Shown here: positions 44,340-58,100 of the stretch, in pieces | Position numbering within the stretch: the first letter of the stretch is position 1 | Layout of the letters: every line of letters begins with the position of its first letter | Assembly: GCA_018902385.1 (NCBI GenBank) | Contig: JABSSW010000031.1 | Span: forward strand, 485,658-549,657 | Reading direction: 5' to 3' | Length of the DNA: 64,000 bases | Source of the DNA: Physcia stellaris | Lineage: Eukaryota > Ascomycota > Lecanoromycetes > Caliciales > Physciaceae | Made by a program: the position numbers and the translations under genes | Notes under the pieces: generated by a model | Told to the model about the DNA's origin: nothing | The model's database searches: none | Seen by the model: the letters and a program-made list of their open reading frames with translations, nothing else

Positions 44340-46100
44340 TGATATTGATTGTCAAAATAATTGATTAATTTTGTTGCGAAATTCGTAAAATAGTTTGTAC
44401 GTACGATTTTGACGTCAACATCGAATTAACGTTTGATTCAATTGATGTATTTAATAAAACATTGTAATTATTCGTGTTTGTTTTTGACGATGTATATTTT
44501 CGTTCAACGTAATTTGTTATCGATAATATTGATGTAATAACGTTCATTTTCAAAAATTTTGATCGTTATTGATATTAAATCAATGTGAATAATATGAAAC
44601 GTTTTTTCGACATGATAAATATTTTTTTTATTCGATTTTTTTTTTGTTTTGATTAATTTGCAAACATCGTAATGATTATTTTTGCAATTGTTTTGATAAA
44701 AATGATTCAATTTTTTTAAATATTGACGTAATAAAAAAAAATTCATGTGATTCAAATTTCGATGTCATACAATGAACGACAATGATAATGTTATTGACAA
44801 TGCAATCATTTGATGTAATTGCAATTTCAAAACGTATAATTCGTTGTTTTGCAAAAAAACATATTCGATTGATTTGTTTTGATATTTGAAAATGTAATTT
44901 TCAATGTTTCAATAAACGTTTTGTTTTTCGAATGTTAATATTGACAACAAATTTGTTGACGAATTTGACATGTAAAAATTGACAAATCAACGAATTAAAA
45001 TTTGCATTGTTTAAAAAAACGAACAATAATTTGATTAATTTTTTTCAACAAATGAAACGAATTTTGTTTGCAAATTACAACATGTTCGATGTAAAACATG
45101 AAAAAATATATAAAATTTCGATTTTTGCAATACGTAAATGTTGATGTTCGAATTTTTGTATTACAATATATCGTTGATAAAAAATGATTAATAAAAAAAT
45201 TTGTTTTCAAAATTCAATCAACGACGTTGATTGTGATTGTAAATTTTGAATTTTTTCAAAATTTGATCGTATAATGATCAAAATGTTTTTATCGATTCAT
45301 TTTTGAAAAATTTTTGAATGATTATAATTTTTTCAAAATCATGTTTGATAAAATCGTTGTTTATGCATTTTTGATTGATGCAAAAAATCGACGTATTAAA
45401 TTTTGATATATTGAAACGAATACGTTTAAATTTTTCGAAACGATCAACAATCAACGACGCAATTGAATTTTGATTTTGTTATCGTATCGATAATGATTTT
45501 AACGAAATTCGAAAAAAAAAATTCGATTTCGATGAAATTTGTTTTTCGAAAATTCATTTCACGTTTTTTGAAAAATCACGAAATAATTGAAATAAATTTT
45601 TGCGCATTTTGAATAACAAAATATTTTCACAAAATACGTCGACAATAAATTTCGAATTAACGTTTTTGATGATTAATTGATTGTGTAATGATTCAACGAT
45701 TTTGATAAAAATTCGACGTTCGTTAAAATAACAAATCGATCAAATGAAATCGAAAATCGATATCGACGAAAAAACGAAAATTTTTGAAAAACATCGACGT
45801 GATTGATTTTATTGCGAAAATAAAATTTCGTTGTTTTAATAACATATGAAATGAAATTTGTTTTGAATTCAAAACGAAAATTCAACGTTCGTTAATTTTT
45901 TCGTCAAATTATATCATTGATTTTTGATTATCTTTTTTGAAAAATTGTACAATACTTTTTTTAATTGATATTCGTTTATCGTTTTTAAATCAAATTTTAA
46001 TGAATCAAAAGTTTGATTTGAAATTTTTTGAAATTTCTCAACGATATTGAATTTCGATAAAATTTTTTCAACGATTTTTTTCAACGATGTATTGTTTGAA
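44340..46100 (-). mobile_element. Ty1/copia relic, N-terminal part
   Basis: This continues the copia relic left of 30233. At 44504-44755 the minus strand reads CKLIKTKKKSNKK ... KTFHIIHIDLISI ... YYINIIDNKLR, the pre-integrase zinc motif followed by the start of the integrase core. Upstream gag-like segments to about 46 kb are too decayed to assign. The 5' boundary is not visible. Confidence 0.7.
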
Positions 46101-49100
46101 ATTTTCGAGCAAATTTTTTCAATGATCGATCATGTATCGATGCGAAAATAAAAAAACAAACGAATCGAAATTCGATAATTATTGAAATAACAAATGATAA
46201 TCAAAATTCGATTGTAAAATTTCGAAATTGAAAAATTCGACGTTTTGAATATCATTTTCGATTGTAAATGAAACATCGAAATGTAAAATTTCGTCGATAT
46301 TAGAATGAATGAAAAATACATAATGAAACAAGTATCGATTTTTAAATAATGCGTTTGATTTTATCGAAAATGCGAAATCACATAATGATTTGATGAAACA
46401 TCATTTTTTGAATTTCAAATTTTTTCAAATACTTTTTGCGACATATTCGAATTTACGAATTTCTATGCGTTAATTTGACTGAATGAAAAGTTTAAAATAT
46501 TTTCGATAAAATGTCAAAACGTCGTTGAAAATGATCGAGAAATCGATAAAAAAAATAATGTTTTTTCGAATGCGACGAACATGCATCGATGCAAAAAGCA
46601 AATTCGAACTTTTTGATTTGATTAAAATTTGTCAAAAATCAAATCGATTAGTATTTGAAAAATCAGATATTTTCAACATTATTTGTTCTTAATAAATCGA
46701 ATTTTTGCTTTGCAAAATCGATATGTAATAATGCATAATACGAATTTTTTTTAAATAAACGATATTAAATAAATTTCAAAGTCGTATCTGAAAAATACGT
46801 TCTTTCGAAACTGTATTGTCGAGTATGTTAATGATTTGAAAAATACGTTTTTTCGAAAAATATTATTCGATATTTTTACGATTTAATAACTGTTCGTACA
46901 ATATGTGAAAAATACGTTTTTTCGAAACTGTATTGTCAAAACTGTATTCTATTTATTTTTCTTTCTCGTATTTATCGAGCGATTTGTAAATTCAAAAATA
47001 ATAAAAATTAAAAACGATAATCATATTTGCGTAAATCGACGAAATCACATTAAAAATAAATTTCTATCATATTCGTTAAACAATAAAACAAATAAACATC
47101 GTTTGATTATACAACAACTTTTGAATTTTTTTTCAAATCGAAATAGAACGAAAAAGACGAAACATCGAATTGATTTAAAACAACAAATTTTATAAATTTT
47201 TCAAATCGATCAACGATTAATAGAAAAAGCGAACGAACAAAACAAACAAACAACATGTTTCAACTGATTTCAAAATAATATTTTTTCGAGAAAAAATCAA
47301 TATTTTTTCAAAGTAAAACGAAAAAAAACGAAATTTCAATAGCGTTGTTTTTGAATATTTCATTGTTTTCAATTTTTGAAACATTTTTTGTCAATCGATA
47401 AATCAATAGATGACGAAACGTCTTTGACATTGTTTGCAAAAAACTTTTGAACGCGAAAATGTTTTCGAAGACGCATCGAAGCAAATCGAGAAAACAAAAA
47501 AATAAATGAAATCGATAATCATTATCGAAATCGAAAATTTTTGAAACGTTTTCGCGAACATGATTGTTGTTTTTCAAATCGTTTCGAATTTGATTCGATT
47601 TTTTTGACGAAATCGTTTTCGTTGAAATCAAATATGATTTAATGCGATTTGATTCGATTATTGAAATCAGATTCGTCAATTGTTTTTAAAATTGCATTTG
47701 TCAAAATATCGAAAAACAATATTTGATTTGTTTTGACAAAAAAAAAAATTTGATTTTGAAACGTCAAAACACGAAAAGATCGTTCGATTTAAATCGTCGT
47801 CGATGTGTTTAAATACGATGAAACGAATAATTTTTGCAACAAATTGCGAGCTTCTTCAAAAATATATTTAAATCGATCGATTTTGATTCGCAATTTCGAA
47901 ACGAGATTTGCGTATCGTTTGATTGAAATGTTATCGTGATGCGTTTTATTTCTGTTTAAATATCGATTTTATCGTAAATTATATTGATATAATTTCGACG
48001 AAATAAATGATACGCTTTTGAACGAATGATTACAAATCGATGATTAACAAAAAAAGATAAAATTCGAAAGAAATTTTGAAAAGATTATCGATTCAGACGA
48101 CGAAAAAAAACATAGACGATTCGATTCTCAATTTTATCAGAAGAAAAAACAATTGATCGCGAGTCGATTTGAACAAATTTCGACTTTTTGCATGTCGAAC
48201 GAATATGTTCGTGCAGTTTGATTAAAGTTTTAATTCAAATTTATTTTTGCAACGTTTGCAAAAATAATTTAAAAATCGTTTGATGAAAAAACGAATTTTT
48301 TTGTTCGTTTCAACAATTTTGTTTTGATTTTGCTTTTTATTTGCAATTCGTTTTACGCAAATGATATAATTTTTGAATCTTTTTTGATTTGATTAATGTA
48401 TTGTAATTAAAAGTTTTGACATTTTTTGTTTATTGACGTTGTTATACATTTTCAAATTTTGCGTCATAAAATGATTTTCGAAATGATCGCAAAGAGCATG
48501 AAAAAAATAAAAAATCAAATTTAAAAAATAAAAAACGAGCGTCGATTTGATTTGACGAACGAAAATAAAAGTAAAACGAATTCGTTTTTTGATAAATAAA
48601 AATAAAAACAGTCATTTGATTGCGCGATAAATTTTTTTCGAGAGATTTCGATATCGTGAAATAATTTTTGATAAATAGACGAATTCGTAAAATGAAATCG
48701 ATAAATAAGAACGAAACGAAGAATTCGTAAAATAGATAAAATGTTCGAAAAATTTGTATCAAGATATTGAATATTGTCAAATGCAATTCGTTCAATTTTT
48801 TGATTTGATTTGAATATTTTCAATGAAATTGATTATTTTGAAATATTGCAAAATTTGTTGTATTTTCGACATTGAATACTATTGTTTGACATGAAATTGA
48901 TACTAAATTAATAACGAAAATTGCTAATTTGATTCTCATTTAATTTATTGAAAAATCATTAATAATTTGATCTTGAAAATCATTTATTATTGAATTATTG
49001 TTTTAATAACATAATGTGAAAATTAAAAATATTAATTTTTACATTAATTCAACAAAACGCATTATTTTTTTTTTGTCAGATTTATAAATTCGTTGATGTT

Positions 49101-50730
49101 TTTTTGATTATCTTTTTGCGAAATTTTTTTTGTATTTTTCAACAGAAAATATTTTTTTTGAAGTTTGACTTTTTGTCAATTTTTTTAAATAAATCAATTC
49201 AAATTTGAATTCGTTATTTTGAACGAGCGTGCATTCGATTCAACATCTTGACTCAACATTTGATTCAACATCCGATCATTCACTAGAATTAACATTTTGA
49301 ATTTTAACATCGTCGAATTTTCGTTATAATCGAGATTCGCTTTGACGCATTCAAACGATTTAATTTTACATATGTTTTACAGATTTTCATGTATTTGCTT
49401 TTCACTTAGAAATCTTCGTGTAATTATGTATATCAATCAATTGAAATGTTTGATTTCACATTATTTCTAAATCATTCATTTTTTCAGATTGCTCGAACAA
49501 TTTCGACAATCGTTATTCAATAAACAAAATTTCAAATCAATCACGAAATTTAAACGTCATTTTCAAAGTCAGATTGAACAAAAATTTTTTCGAAACTTTA
49601 TTCAACAATCAACAAAAAGAAAAATTTTAGTTCGCTTTAATCGATATTGTACAAGAATTTTCAAGAAATTGTCTATCGCGAAAGTCGATGTATCAAGTTG
49701 AATATATCGAAAAACGAGTTGCAAAATAGTCGTCAGATTTTCAATCAACAAACATTTATACGATAAATCGAAATTCAACATTCATCGTTTCATCAGAAAT
49801 TATTCATCATAAATTGTCACGTATTTGTTCATCGAAATATTAACATTAGTTTAAATTTTTTCGTTGAATTTTTTTCACGATCAAATTTTTAAAACACGAC
49901 TATTTTGAATATTTATTGTCGAATTCATTGACGTTCAAAAAATCGTTTTTTCACATTAAATCTCAATCATGTTTATTTTTATCAAATCTTTTTGTGATCA
50001 TTTCGTTTAAGTTTAAGCGCAAAATTTTTAGTCAAGTTCAACAACTAGCAATTTTTTTCGAAATAATCAAATTATCGTCGAATTCATTCAGGTTGATAAA
50101 AACGTTTTTTTAAATTACGATATTTTTTCGAAAAACGCAAATTACAAATCGAATGATACGAAACATAAAAAATAAACATTTGTATCGTCGAACAATTTCA
50201 ACATCGATTTCGTAAAAAATTTTCGATTTGCAAATTATGAATCAATTGAAGATCGATCGTAACGCGAAAAACTTTTCAGTTTGTTTTTGAAAAATTTGAA
50301 ACGTTTGAAAATTATAACTCGTTCTCGATTTCGAAAGTCGAAAAAACAAAAAACACAATTGAAATCGTCAATTTACTTCGACGAGAAAATAAACGTATTA
50401 AATCAACTCAATGTCGATAAATTTGCAAAACTCAAATAAATGAAAAATGTAAAGACGATAATTAAACAATTGCGACGTTAGATGAATACGTTTTTCGACG
50501 TAATTTTACAACATAACGTTCATCTTTCAAATTTACATTAGACTCAAAATCGAGAATGCTAAATTTTCGATCAATCGCAATGTTGAGCTGCAAAACGAAA
50601 TAAATTTTTAAAAACTACAACAACGTCAATTTTCAGTTTCATTCGTTTTCATCGATAAAAAGAATAGAAGTGTCAAAATGTCAAACTTTTCAATTCATGA
50701 AAATAATTCCAGATCTTTTTATATCTGGAA
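46100..50730. other. AT-rich decayed repeat DNA, unassigned
   Basis: No domain is recognisable on either strand. Signature dinucleotide loss is present but milder than at 28-45 kb; AG, CT and GG reappear. A small local repeat lies at 46789-46940. The plus strand from about 50.1 kb may be the body of the Gypsy relic whose 3' end is at 50.7-50.95 kb. Confidence 0.4.
46789..46940 (+). repeat. Three-copy local repeat
   Basis: The block GAAAAATACGTTYTTTCGAA occurs at about 46789, 46838 and 46907; the first and third copies are followed by an ACTGTATTGTC extension. Spacing is irregular (about 49 and 69 bp). Confidence 0.6.
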
Positions 50731-51080
50731 AAAATTGAATCAAAAACATTTTCAAAAATTGTTAACGTCGATCATTTTATCGAAGTATATCAAATGCAAT
50801 AAACACTCATCAACTGAATCGAAAAATGATGATCGCGAAATTTTTTTTCGACGTAAATCGAATTGATTATTTCAAAATTTTCAAACAACGTTTTTGATTT
50901 ATGATTTTGACGAATCGTCGAAACGACGTTCGCAAAAAAAAAAAAAAAAAATGTTACGAAACGTTTGACAATAAATTCAAAAATAATTAATATGTATAAA
51001 TAATTTTTCAAATTGTTTTCGAATTATTTTTAATTTTTTGACAATTGTTGATTTCAAATTTTGAAAATCATTTCGCGAAA
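50730..51080 (+). mobile_element. 3' end and LTR relic of a second Gypsy-1-family copy
   Basis: 50730-50965 aligns with 43890-44120. It shares AAAAACATTTTCAAAAATTG, the ATGATGATCG block and GAATCGTCGAAACGACGTTC. These lead into a pure A tract and then TGTTACGAAACGTTTGAC, a diverged Gypsy-1 LTR start. The LTR copy fades by about 51.08 kb. Its body would be upstream on the plus strand but is not recognisable. Confidence 0.7.
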
Positions 51081-52165
51081 AATTGTTTCAACTACAACGA
51101 GAACATTTTATAACGATTTCGATTTGAAACAGTCCAAGAGCTTAAAGTTTTTGATTGAAGAAATGAATAAAACGACATTTTATTGAAGTCACACGTTTCG
51201 TTTTTGAAATTCGACATTTAGAAATAAACGAATTATTTTTAAAAAAATTTCAAAAAAATATTCGATAATATTCAATAAAAAATTTTGTTCGTCGTCATGA
51301 TTTGATGATATGAACAAAATTTTGATGATAATTAATGACATTCGATTTTTGTTATCGTTTAAATTTCAATCATCTGATACGACGATTGTTTTTTTTTAAA
51401 ATCATCGATATCTGGTTGAAAAACAAAAAAATTTTAATCGATGAAAAAGAACATTTTGGCAATCATTTTATTTGAAAATTGATCGTGAATTTTTTTGAAT
51501 TTTCGTATCGCAAATCGATTCGAGTTTTTCAAATGCAAAATTTAAAATAAAAAGTCGAGATTTTATTTTATGTTATAATCGAAAAACGTCAAATCTTTTC
51601 AGAGTCGTCGACGAAAATGTTGTCAAAATATTTATAATGTTTCAAAAACATTCGACGTTCAATAGATTTCAAAAAATTTTCTAGTAATTTTTGAAAAACG
51701 ATTGTTTTCGATAAATACGAACGACGTTAACATTTGCAAACGTCGTTTTTTGAATACAATTTTCGATTGAATATGTTTGTTTAAACTGATCGCGTCGAGT
51801 CAAGAATTTGAAAAAAACAAAAATTTGATTCGAAAAAATCGAATCAAGTTTGAAATGTAAAGTTTGAAATTTGTCTTGACGTCAAGTTCAAATTTTTGAT
51901 TTTAATGTCAAATTCAAATTCAAATCGACATATTCGACTTGAAATTTGTTTTGACGTCAAATCAAACTTTTTTCTTGAATTTGAAATTTGATTTGAAAAA
52001 CTTGATTTGACTTGAAATATTATTGATAAAAATAATAAAAATAGATTTTATTCTTACAAACTTTACTGAAAAAAAAAAATTACAAAAATTTTAAACATGA
52101 ATAATGAATAATGAATTTTGATAATGCAATTTGAAAAAAAGAAAAATTGATTATTATTTACAAAC
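51081..52165. other. AT-rich stretch with TTGA-rich low-complexity block
   Basis: No genes. At 51790-52025 there is a run of short direct and inverted TTGAAATTTGA / TTGACGTCAA-type repeats, partly palindromic. A similar TTGACT/CAAGTC-rich run closes the window at about 63930-63990. Confidence 0.45.
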
Positions 52166-55100
52166 AAATGATAATATATCATGATAATACATATTCGTTA
52201 TTTAATTAAATTAAAAATCGAACATTATAAAATTTGCATCGTTCGTATTTTCGTTATTTTCGAATTCGTTCTCGTCATCGAAATTTTCACGTTGTTTTTT
52301 TTTCGTCATCGTCGTCGCTTTTTGCATTTTTTTTTTTTGATCGCATTGAAAAATTCGATTTTAATATTTCGATTTTTCGCATTGTGCGAAAATGCAAAAT
52401 TTTTAATTGTTTTTCGCATTTTTTTCATCGCGTCAACAGAATTCGTCGTTTTCAATACGCGAACTTTTTATATCATCAAAAACGCGTTGCGCGATCAATT
52501 TCGTCATTGAATACAAATATTTTTTTATTGCGTTTTGCGTTCGTTCAATGTTTTCATCGTTTTGAAATTAAAATGAATCATTAATGAAATCAACAAATTT
52601 TGATATTCAATACATTGATTGTTGCGAAAATTCGAAATTAATTGTTTGACGTATGATTTCGATTGCGCATTTTTTTTGATATCGTTTTGTCGTATTTGTT
52701 CGTCGAATTTTTTTTGTTTTGTCGATAAAGTTCATTTTCAAAAAACACGTTAAAAATTAATTAAAAATCGCAATTTTTATATGCATTATTCGATTGCATT
52801 ATCATGATTGTCGTTTCAATACGAGCATCGAAACATTTTTTATTATTTTTTTCATAATTTTGCGATTTTTTCATCAAATTGTCAAACAATAATTTTATCA
52901 AATTTTTTTGAATTTGAACACAACGACATTATCGACATTTTGTGTTTTGTAAAAATTTGATTTGAATTTTCGATCAAATTTTTTTTTTTCGCGATTAACG
53001 ACATTTTTGAATTCGTCGAATAAATTTTAACAAATGTAAATTGTGCAAATTCGAACATTTTGATGATAAATATCGACACGATAATGCGACAAAAAAATGC
53101 ATCATTTTTGAACAATGTTCGAACGTACGTCGAATATAAATCGATATCAATTAATCGATAAAATTGAAAACAAATTTGTGATTGACGTTGATCAACAAAC
53201 GTGTTGCGATAAACAGTTGAATCATATTTGAAAACGAAAAATAAATCAAATTTGAAAATTCAAATTAATGTTTATTCGTCAAATTTGTGAATTTGTGTGA
53301 AATCGAAATTGATTAATATCGATAATGCGATATGATCTCGATTCAATTTTGAAACGAAAATAACGAATATTACGACACGAAATAATCAGATTTGACAAAT
53401 GATTTATCAATATCGCAAAAAAAAAAATTGAAAATGTTATAAAAATCGATCGAAAATTGTCGACACGCGATTGTTGCGTTTATCGAAAAAATTTAAACGT
53501 CGAAATTAAAAACAATATTTCGATGCAAAAATTTAATCAAACATTTAACACGATTCGATATTTTCGCAACGTTGCAAATAATGCATGTTTGTATCGCGAA
53601 AAAATGAATTTATTGATTGAAAATCAATCGATTTATCGCATGTTTAATTTGTAATCAATAAACATTTTTATTAAATTTTCATTTGTAACAACATTAAATA
53701 AATAAAATAATGCATGAAAATAATGCATAAATTAACGAAATTTAAAATATTTCGACGTTGATAAAAAGTTTAAAAATTTTCAAAACGTTGATCAACAATT
53801 GTTATTGTTATGACGATAAATGAAAACGATGAAAATATTGTTGATGATATTTCAACGAAAAATGTGAACATTGATAAAAATGATAATGCAAAAAAATAAT
53901 CATAAATTAACAAATGATAAAACGTTTTGTTGAAAAATTGCATTGTTTGTTTCGTTTTCAATCAATATTTCGTCGATTCATTGAAACGTTTTTGCGAACG
54001 TTGTTCGAAAATTTAAATCGAAAATCGTTGTTGAAATGTCTATTGAATTTGCTAATGATAAAAATTTGAAAAAACGCGAAATGATGAAATCGTTGATATT
54101 AGTAATCATAATGATTTTTCGTTTTGTAAATCGAATAATGCATGACGATAATGCGTAAATTAACAAATTATCGCAATTGTTGAAAATGAAAACATTCAAA
54201 AAAAATTCGAAATATCAACATTCAAATGTTTGAAAATCGAAAAAATGTCGAAAAAATGAATCGAATGAAAAAATATTTGATGAAAATAAAATCAAAATTG
54301 TTTACAAATTCGATATTCATAATATTGTCATTATTAAGTACTGAATTCGAAAATGATGATCAAATTTCAAATAAATCGAATAATGCGTCAAAATAATGCG
54401 CAGATTTACAAATCGAAACACGCGTCATGAAAAAAACAAATCGACAAATGAATGATGACATTGATGTGAACAAAAACAAAACGTCGATTACAAAACGATT
54501 AAAAATGAACATGATCGCGTTCAAATTTTTCGCGTTCAAATTTTTGCGTTCAAATCTTTTGCGTTAATTTTCGTCGAAATTTTCGCGTGAAATTTGTCGA
54601 TAAATCGAACAAAAGTCAATCGCAAAACGTTTGAGTTCATTGATTAAAAAAAAAATCGCGAACAAATCGATAATGCGTTCAAATCATGCGTTATCGAATA
54701 TTGGTTAACATATCAATAAAAACACAAACGAACAAAATTCGAAATAATCGCATTGCGCGAAATCAAACGTTTTCAAAAAACGATTGAACTTTTAATTACC
54801 AAAAAAATCGTTCGTGAAATTTGTGAAAAAAATTATACAAAACATAAAAAAAAATGTCAAAATTCAAACATCGATTTTGAAATTTTGCAAAAAATATCGA
54901 AACGTTTGTCACAAAAATGTTTGAAAATAAATCAAATGCATTATTTTGCGCATTATTTTGTTGATTAATTTTTATGAAATAATTAATGCAAAAACGATTC
55001 ATACGAAACGAATGATTGTTCAAATGAAAAATATTCATTTTGTTCGAAAAATTTTGAAAATGTTTGTGAATAACAATGTTTTGATCGTTTAAACACAATG

Positions 55101-55190
55101 TTATTTTTGTTGAATAATTAATTTACATAATTTGAATTCGTGTTTGAATTGTTTTTTATATCAATATTTGTCATACGTGAATTGAAAATT
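52166..55190 (+). repeat. 3.0-kb tandem unit, copy 1
   Basis: The copy aligns colinearly with 55191-58290 at an offset of about 3,025 bp. Shared long blocks include TTTTCGTCATCGTCGTCG near 52310/55335, the block starting TCGACACGCGATTGTTGCG at 53460/56520, and the histone-like end at 54750/57845. Divergence is mostly C/T and G/A plus short indels, as expected of mutated duplicates. Confidence 0.85.
54735..55075 (+). pseudogene. Histone H3-fold relic, copy 1
   Basis: Plus-strand reading gives IALREIKRFQKTIELLI and VREIC from 54747, the H3 alpha-N/alpha-1 signature (VALREIRRYQKSTELLI in canonical H3). A NIETFVTKMFEN stretch matching alpha-2 lies near 54905-54930 in another frame. The AKTIHTKRM ... 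MKNIHFVRKI stretch at 54985-55060 matches AIHAKRV ... KDIQLARRI. A gap of about 55 bp between the last two may be an intron. Stops and frame changes make it inactive. The C-terminal part has QMKN where canonical H3 has MPKD, so it was a divergent H3, not a plain core histone. Confidence 0.7.
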
Positions 55191-58100
55191 AAATGATAAT
55201 GCATGATAATAATGCATTTTCGTTATTTAATCAATTTAAAAATCGAACATTATGAAATTTTTATCGTTCGTATTTTCGTTGTTTTCGAATTCGTTTTCGT
55301 CATCGAATTTTTTCACGTTGTTTTTTTTTCGTCATCGTCGTCGTTTTTGCATTTTTTTTTGATCGCATTGAAAAAATCGATTTTAATATTTCGATTTTCG
55401 CATTGTGCGAAAAAACAAAATCGTTAATTGTTTTTGCATTTTTTTATCGCGTCGACAAAATTCGTCGATTTCAATGCGCGAATTTTTATATCGTTATAAA
55501 AAACGCGTTGCGCAATCAATTTAAATGCATTAAATACAAATATTTTTTTATTGCGTTTTATACGCGTTCAATGTCGTTATCGTTTTGTATTTAAAATGAA
55601 TCGTTAATGAAATCGACAAATTTTGACAAATTTTGACATTGAAAATTTATCGATTGTTGCGCAAATTCGAAATTTGTTGTTCGACGTATGATTTCGATTG
55701 CATTTTTTTTTGCATCGTTTTGTCGTGTTTGTTCGTCGAAGCTTTTTTTATTTTGTTGATAAATTTCATTTTCAAAAACACGTTTAAAATTAATTAAAAA
55801 TCGCAATTTTTATATGCGTTATTCGATTGCATTATCATGATTGTCGTTTTCAATACGTCGTCGAAGCATTTTTTTATCATTTTTTCAAATTTTGCGATTT
55901 TTTAAATCAAATTCAAATCAAGTCAAACAATTTTATCAAAGTTTTTTTGAATTTGAACACAGCGACATTGTCGACATTTTGTGTTTTGTACAATTTGATT
56001 TGAATATTCGATCAATCGATTTTTTTTTCGCGATTAACGATATTTTTGAATTCGTCGAATAAATTTTAACAAATGTAAATTGTGCGAATTCGAACATTTT
56101 GAATGTAAATATCAACACGATAATGCGACAAAATAATCATTATCATTGAACAATGTTCAAAACGTACGTCGAATATGAATCAATACGAAATGATCGACAA
56201 AATTGAAAACAAATTTGTGATTGAAATTATTAACAAACGTCATACGATAAACAATTGAATCATATTTGAAAACGAAAAAAAAGCAAACGTGAAAGTACAA
56301 AATAATGTTTAATCGTCAAATTTGAAAATTTATTTGCAATAAAGTTGATTAACATCGATAATGCGATATGATAATGCATACAATTTTAAAATATTACAAC
56401 GTAAATGATGAAACGAAAAATAACGAATATTACAAAAAAAATAATCGAATATGCGAAATGATTTATCAATATCGAAAAAAAAAACTGAAAATGTTATAAA
56501 AATCGATCGAAAATTGTCGACACGCGATTGTTGCGTTTATCGGAAAAATTTAAACGTCGAAATCAAAAACAATATTTCGATGCAAAACATTTAATCAAAG
56601 CATTCAACACGATCGCATTAATATTTTTTGCAACGTTTGCAAATAAACAAATTTGAATCGCAATAAAATGAATTTATTGATTGTTGAACAAATTTCGATA
56701 AAACGCATCGACAATTTTACTGAATATTCATTTGTGACAATAATAAATAAATAAAATAATGCATGAAAATAATGCGTTGATTAACATTAATTAAAACATT
56801 TCAATTTATATTCAAATCACAAAAATTGAATCATGTTTTAAATCAAATGACATCGATGTCATCAATTTAAATAAAATCAACTTTTAAATATTGTCGATTT
56901 TCAAACAAACATTGAAAATAACGAAAATAATATTGATAATAATTCGAAAAGTGTTCAAAGCACGGAATAAATAATAATGCGTAGAAAATAATGCATAAAT
57001 TAACAACTTTCAAATTTATGTTCGCGAAAATTGATTTGTTTGTTTCGTTTATGACGAATATTGATCGTTCAAATTTAATGTTTTGAAAAACGTGATACGA
57101 ACATTTAAAACGACAATCGATACGAAATTTGAAAAAGCGAAAATGATGAAATCATTGATGTCGATAATAATATCAATAGTAATAGTAATTTTCTTTTGAT
57201 AAGTCGAATAATGCAAGAAAATAATGCATAAGTTAACAAATTATAATTGTTAAAGATGCGAAAATTTCAAAAGAGTTCATGATGAGCGACTCAAAAATCT
57301 GAAAATCAGAAAATGTGAGAACAATATTTCGAATGAAAAGAAATTTGATAAGATGAAAATTTGAATACAAATCGATTCGATGATGATAATTTTGACGATA
57401 ATGAAACGAATGACGATAACGATATTCGAATTTTGAATAAATCGAATAATACGTCAAAATAATGTACAAATTAACAAATCGAAAAACGTCGCATGAAAAA
57501 AAACAAATCGACGAATGAATAATGACATTGATATGAACAAAAACAAAACGTCAATTAAAAAATTACAAAAATTGATTTTATCGCGTTCAAATTTTTCGCG
57601 TTCAAATTTATTGCGTTAATTTTTTGCGTTCAAATTTTTGCGTTCAAATTTTTTGCGTTTCAAATTTTTGCGTTCAAATTTTTTGCAATTGCAATTTAAT
57701 CGAACAAAAAATCAATCGCGAAAACGTTTAAAAAATCATTGATTAAAAAAAATAACAAACAAATCGATAATGTATTCAGATCAATTTATCAGATATTGAT
57801 TAACATATCAATAAAACACAAACGAATAAAATTCGAAATGATCGCATTGCGCGAAATTAAACGTTTTCAAAAAATCATTGAATTATTAATTGCAACAAAA
57901 TCGTTCGCGAAATTTGTGAAAAAAATGATACAAAACATAAAAAAAAATGTCAAAATTCAAATATCGATTTTGAAATTTTGCAAAAAAATATCGAACGTTT
58001 ATCGCAAAAATGTTTGAAAATAAATCAAATGTATTATTTTTGCGCATTATTTTGATGATTAATTTTTATGAAATAATTCATCAAAAAACGATTCATGCGA

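Noticed and set aside
44345-44349. TTGAT as an alternative 5-bp target duplication for Gypsy-1
   Set aside because: It would give LTRs with no CA end and unequal positions relative to the primer site. The 4-bp TGAT model gives two 232-bp LTRs ending in CA. The extra match arises because TGAT recurs there.
46905-47195. 96-codon plus-strand frame as a possible gene
   Set aside because: Starts inside a local repeat, Lys/Asn/Ile-rich throughout and without domain pattern.
53700-57480. The regular ATAATGC pairs as proof of introner-like introns
   Set aside because: Kept only as a hypothesis: exons between them cannot be read, and at least one pair is reversed relative to the gene it lies in.
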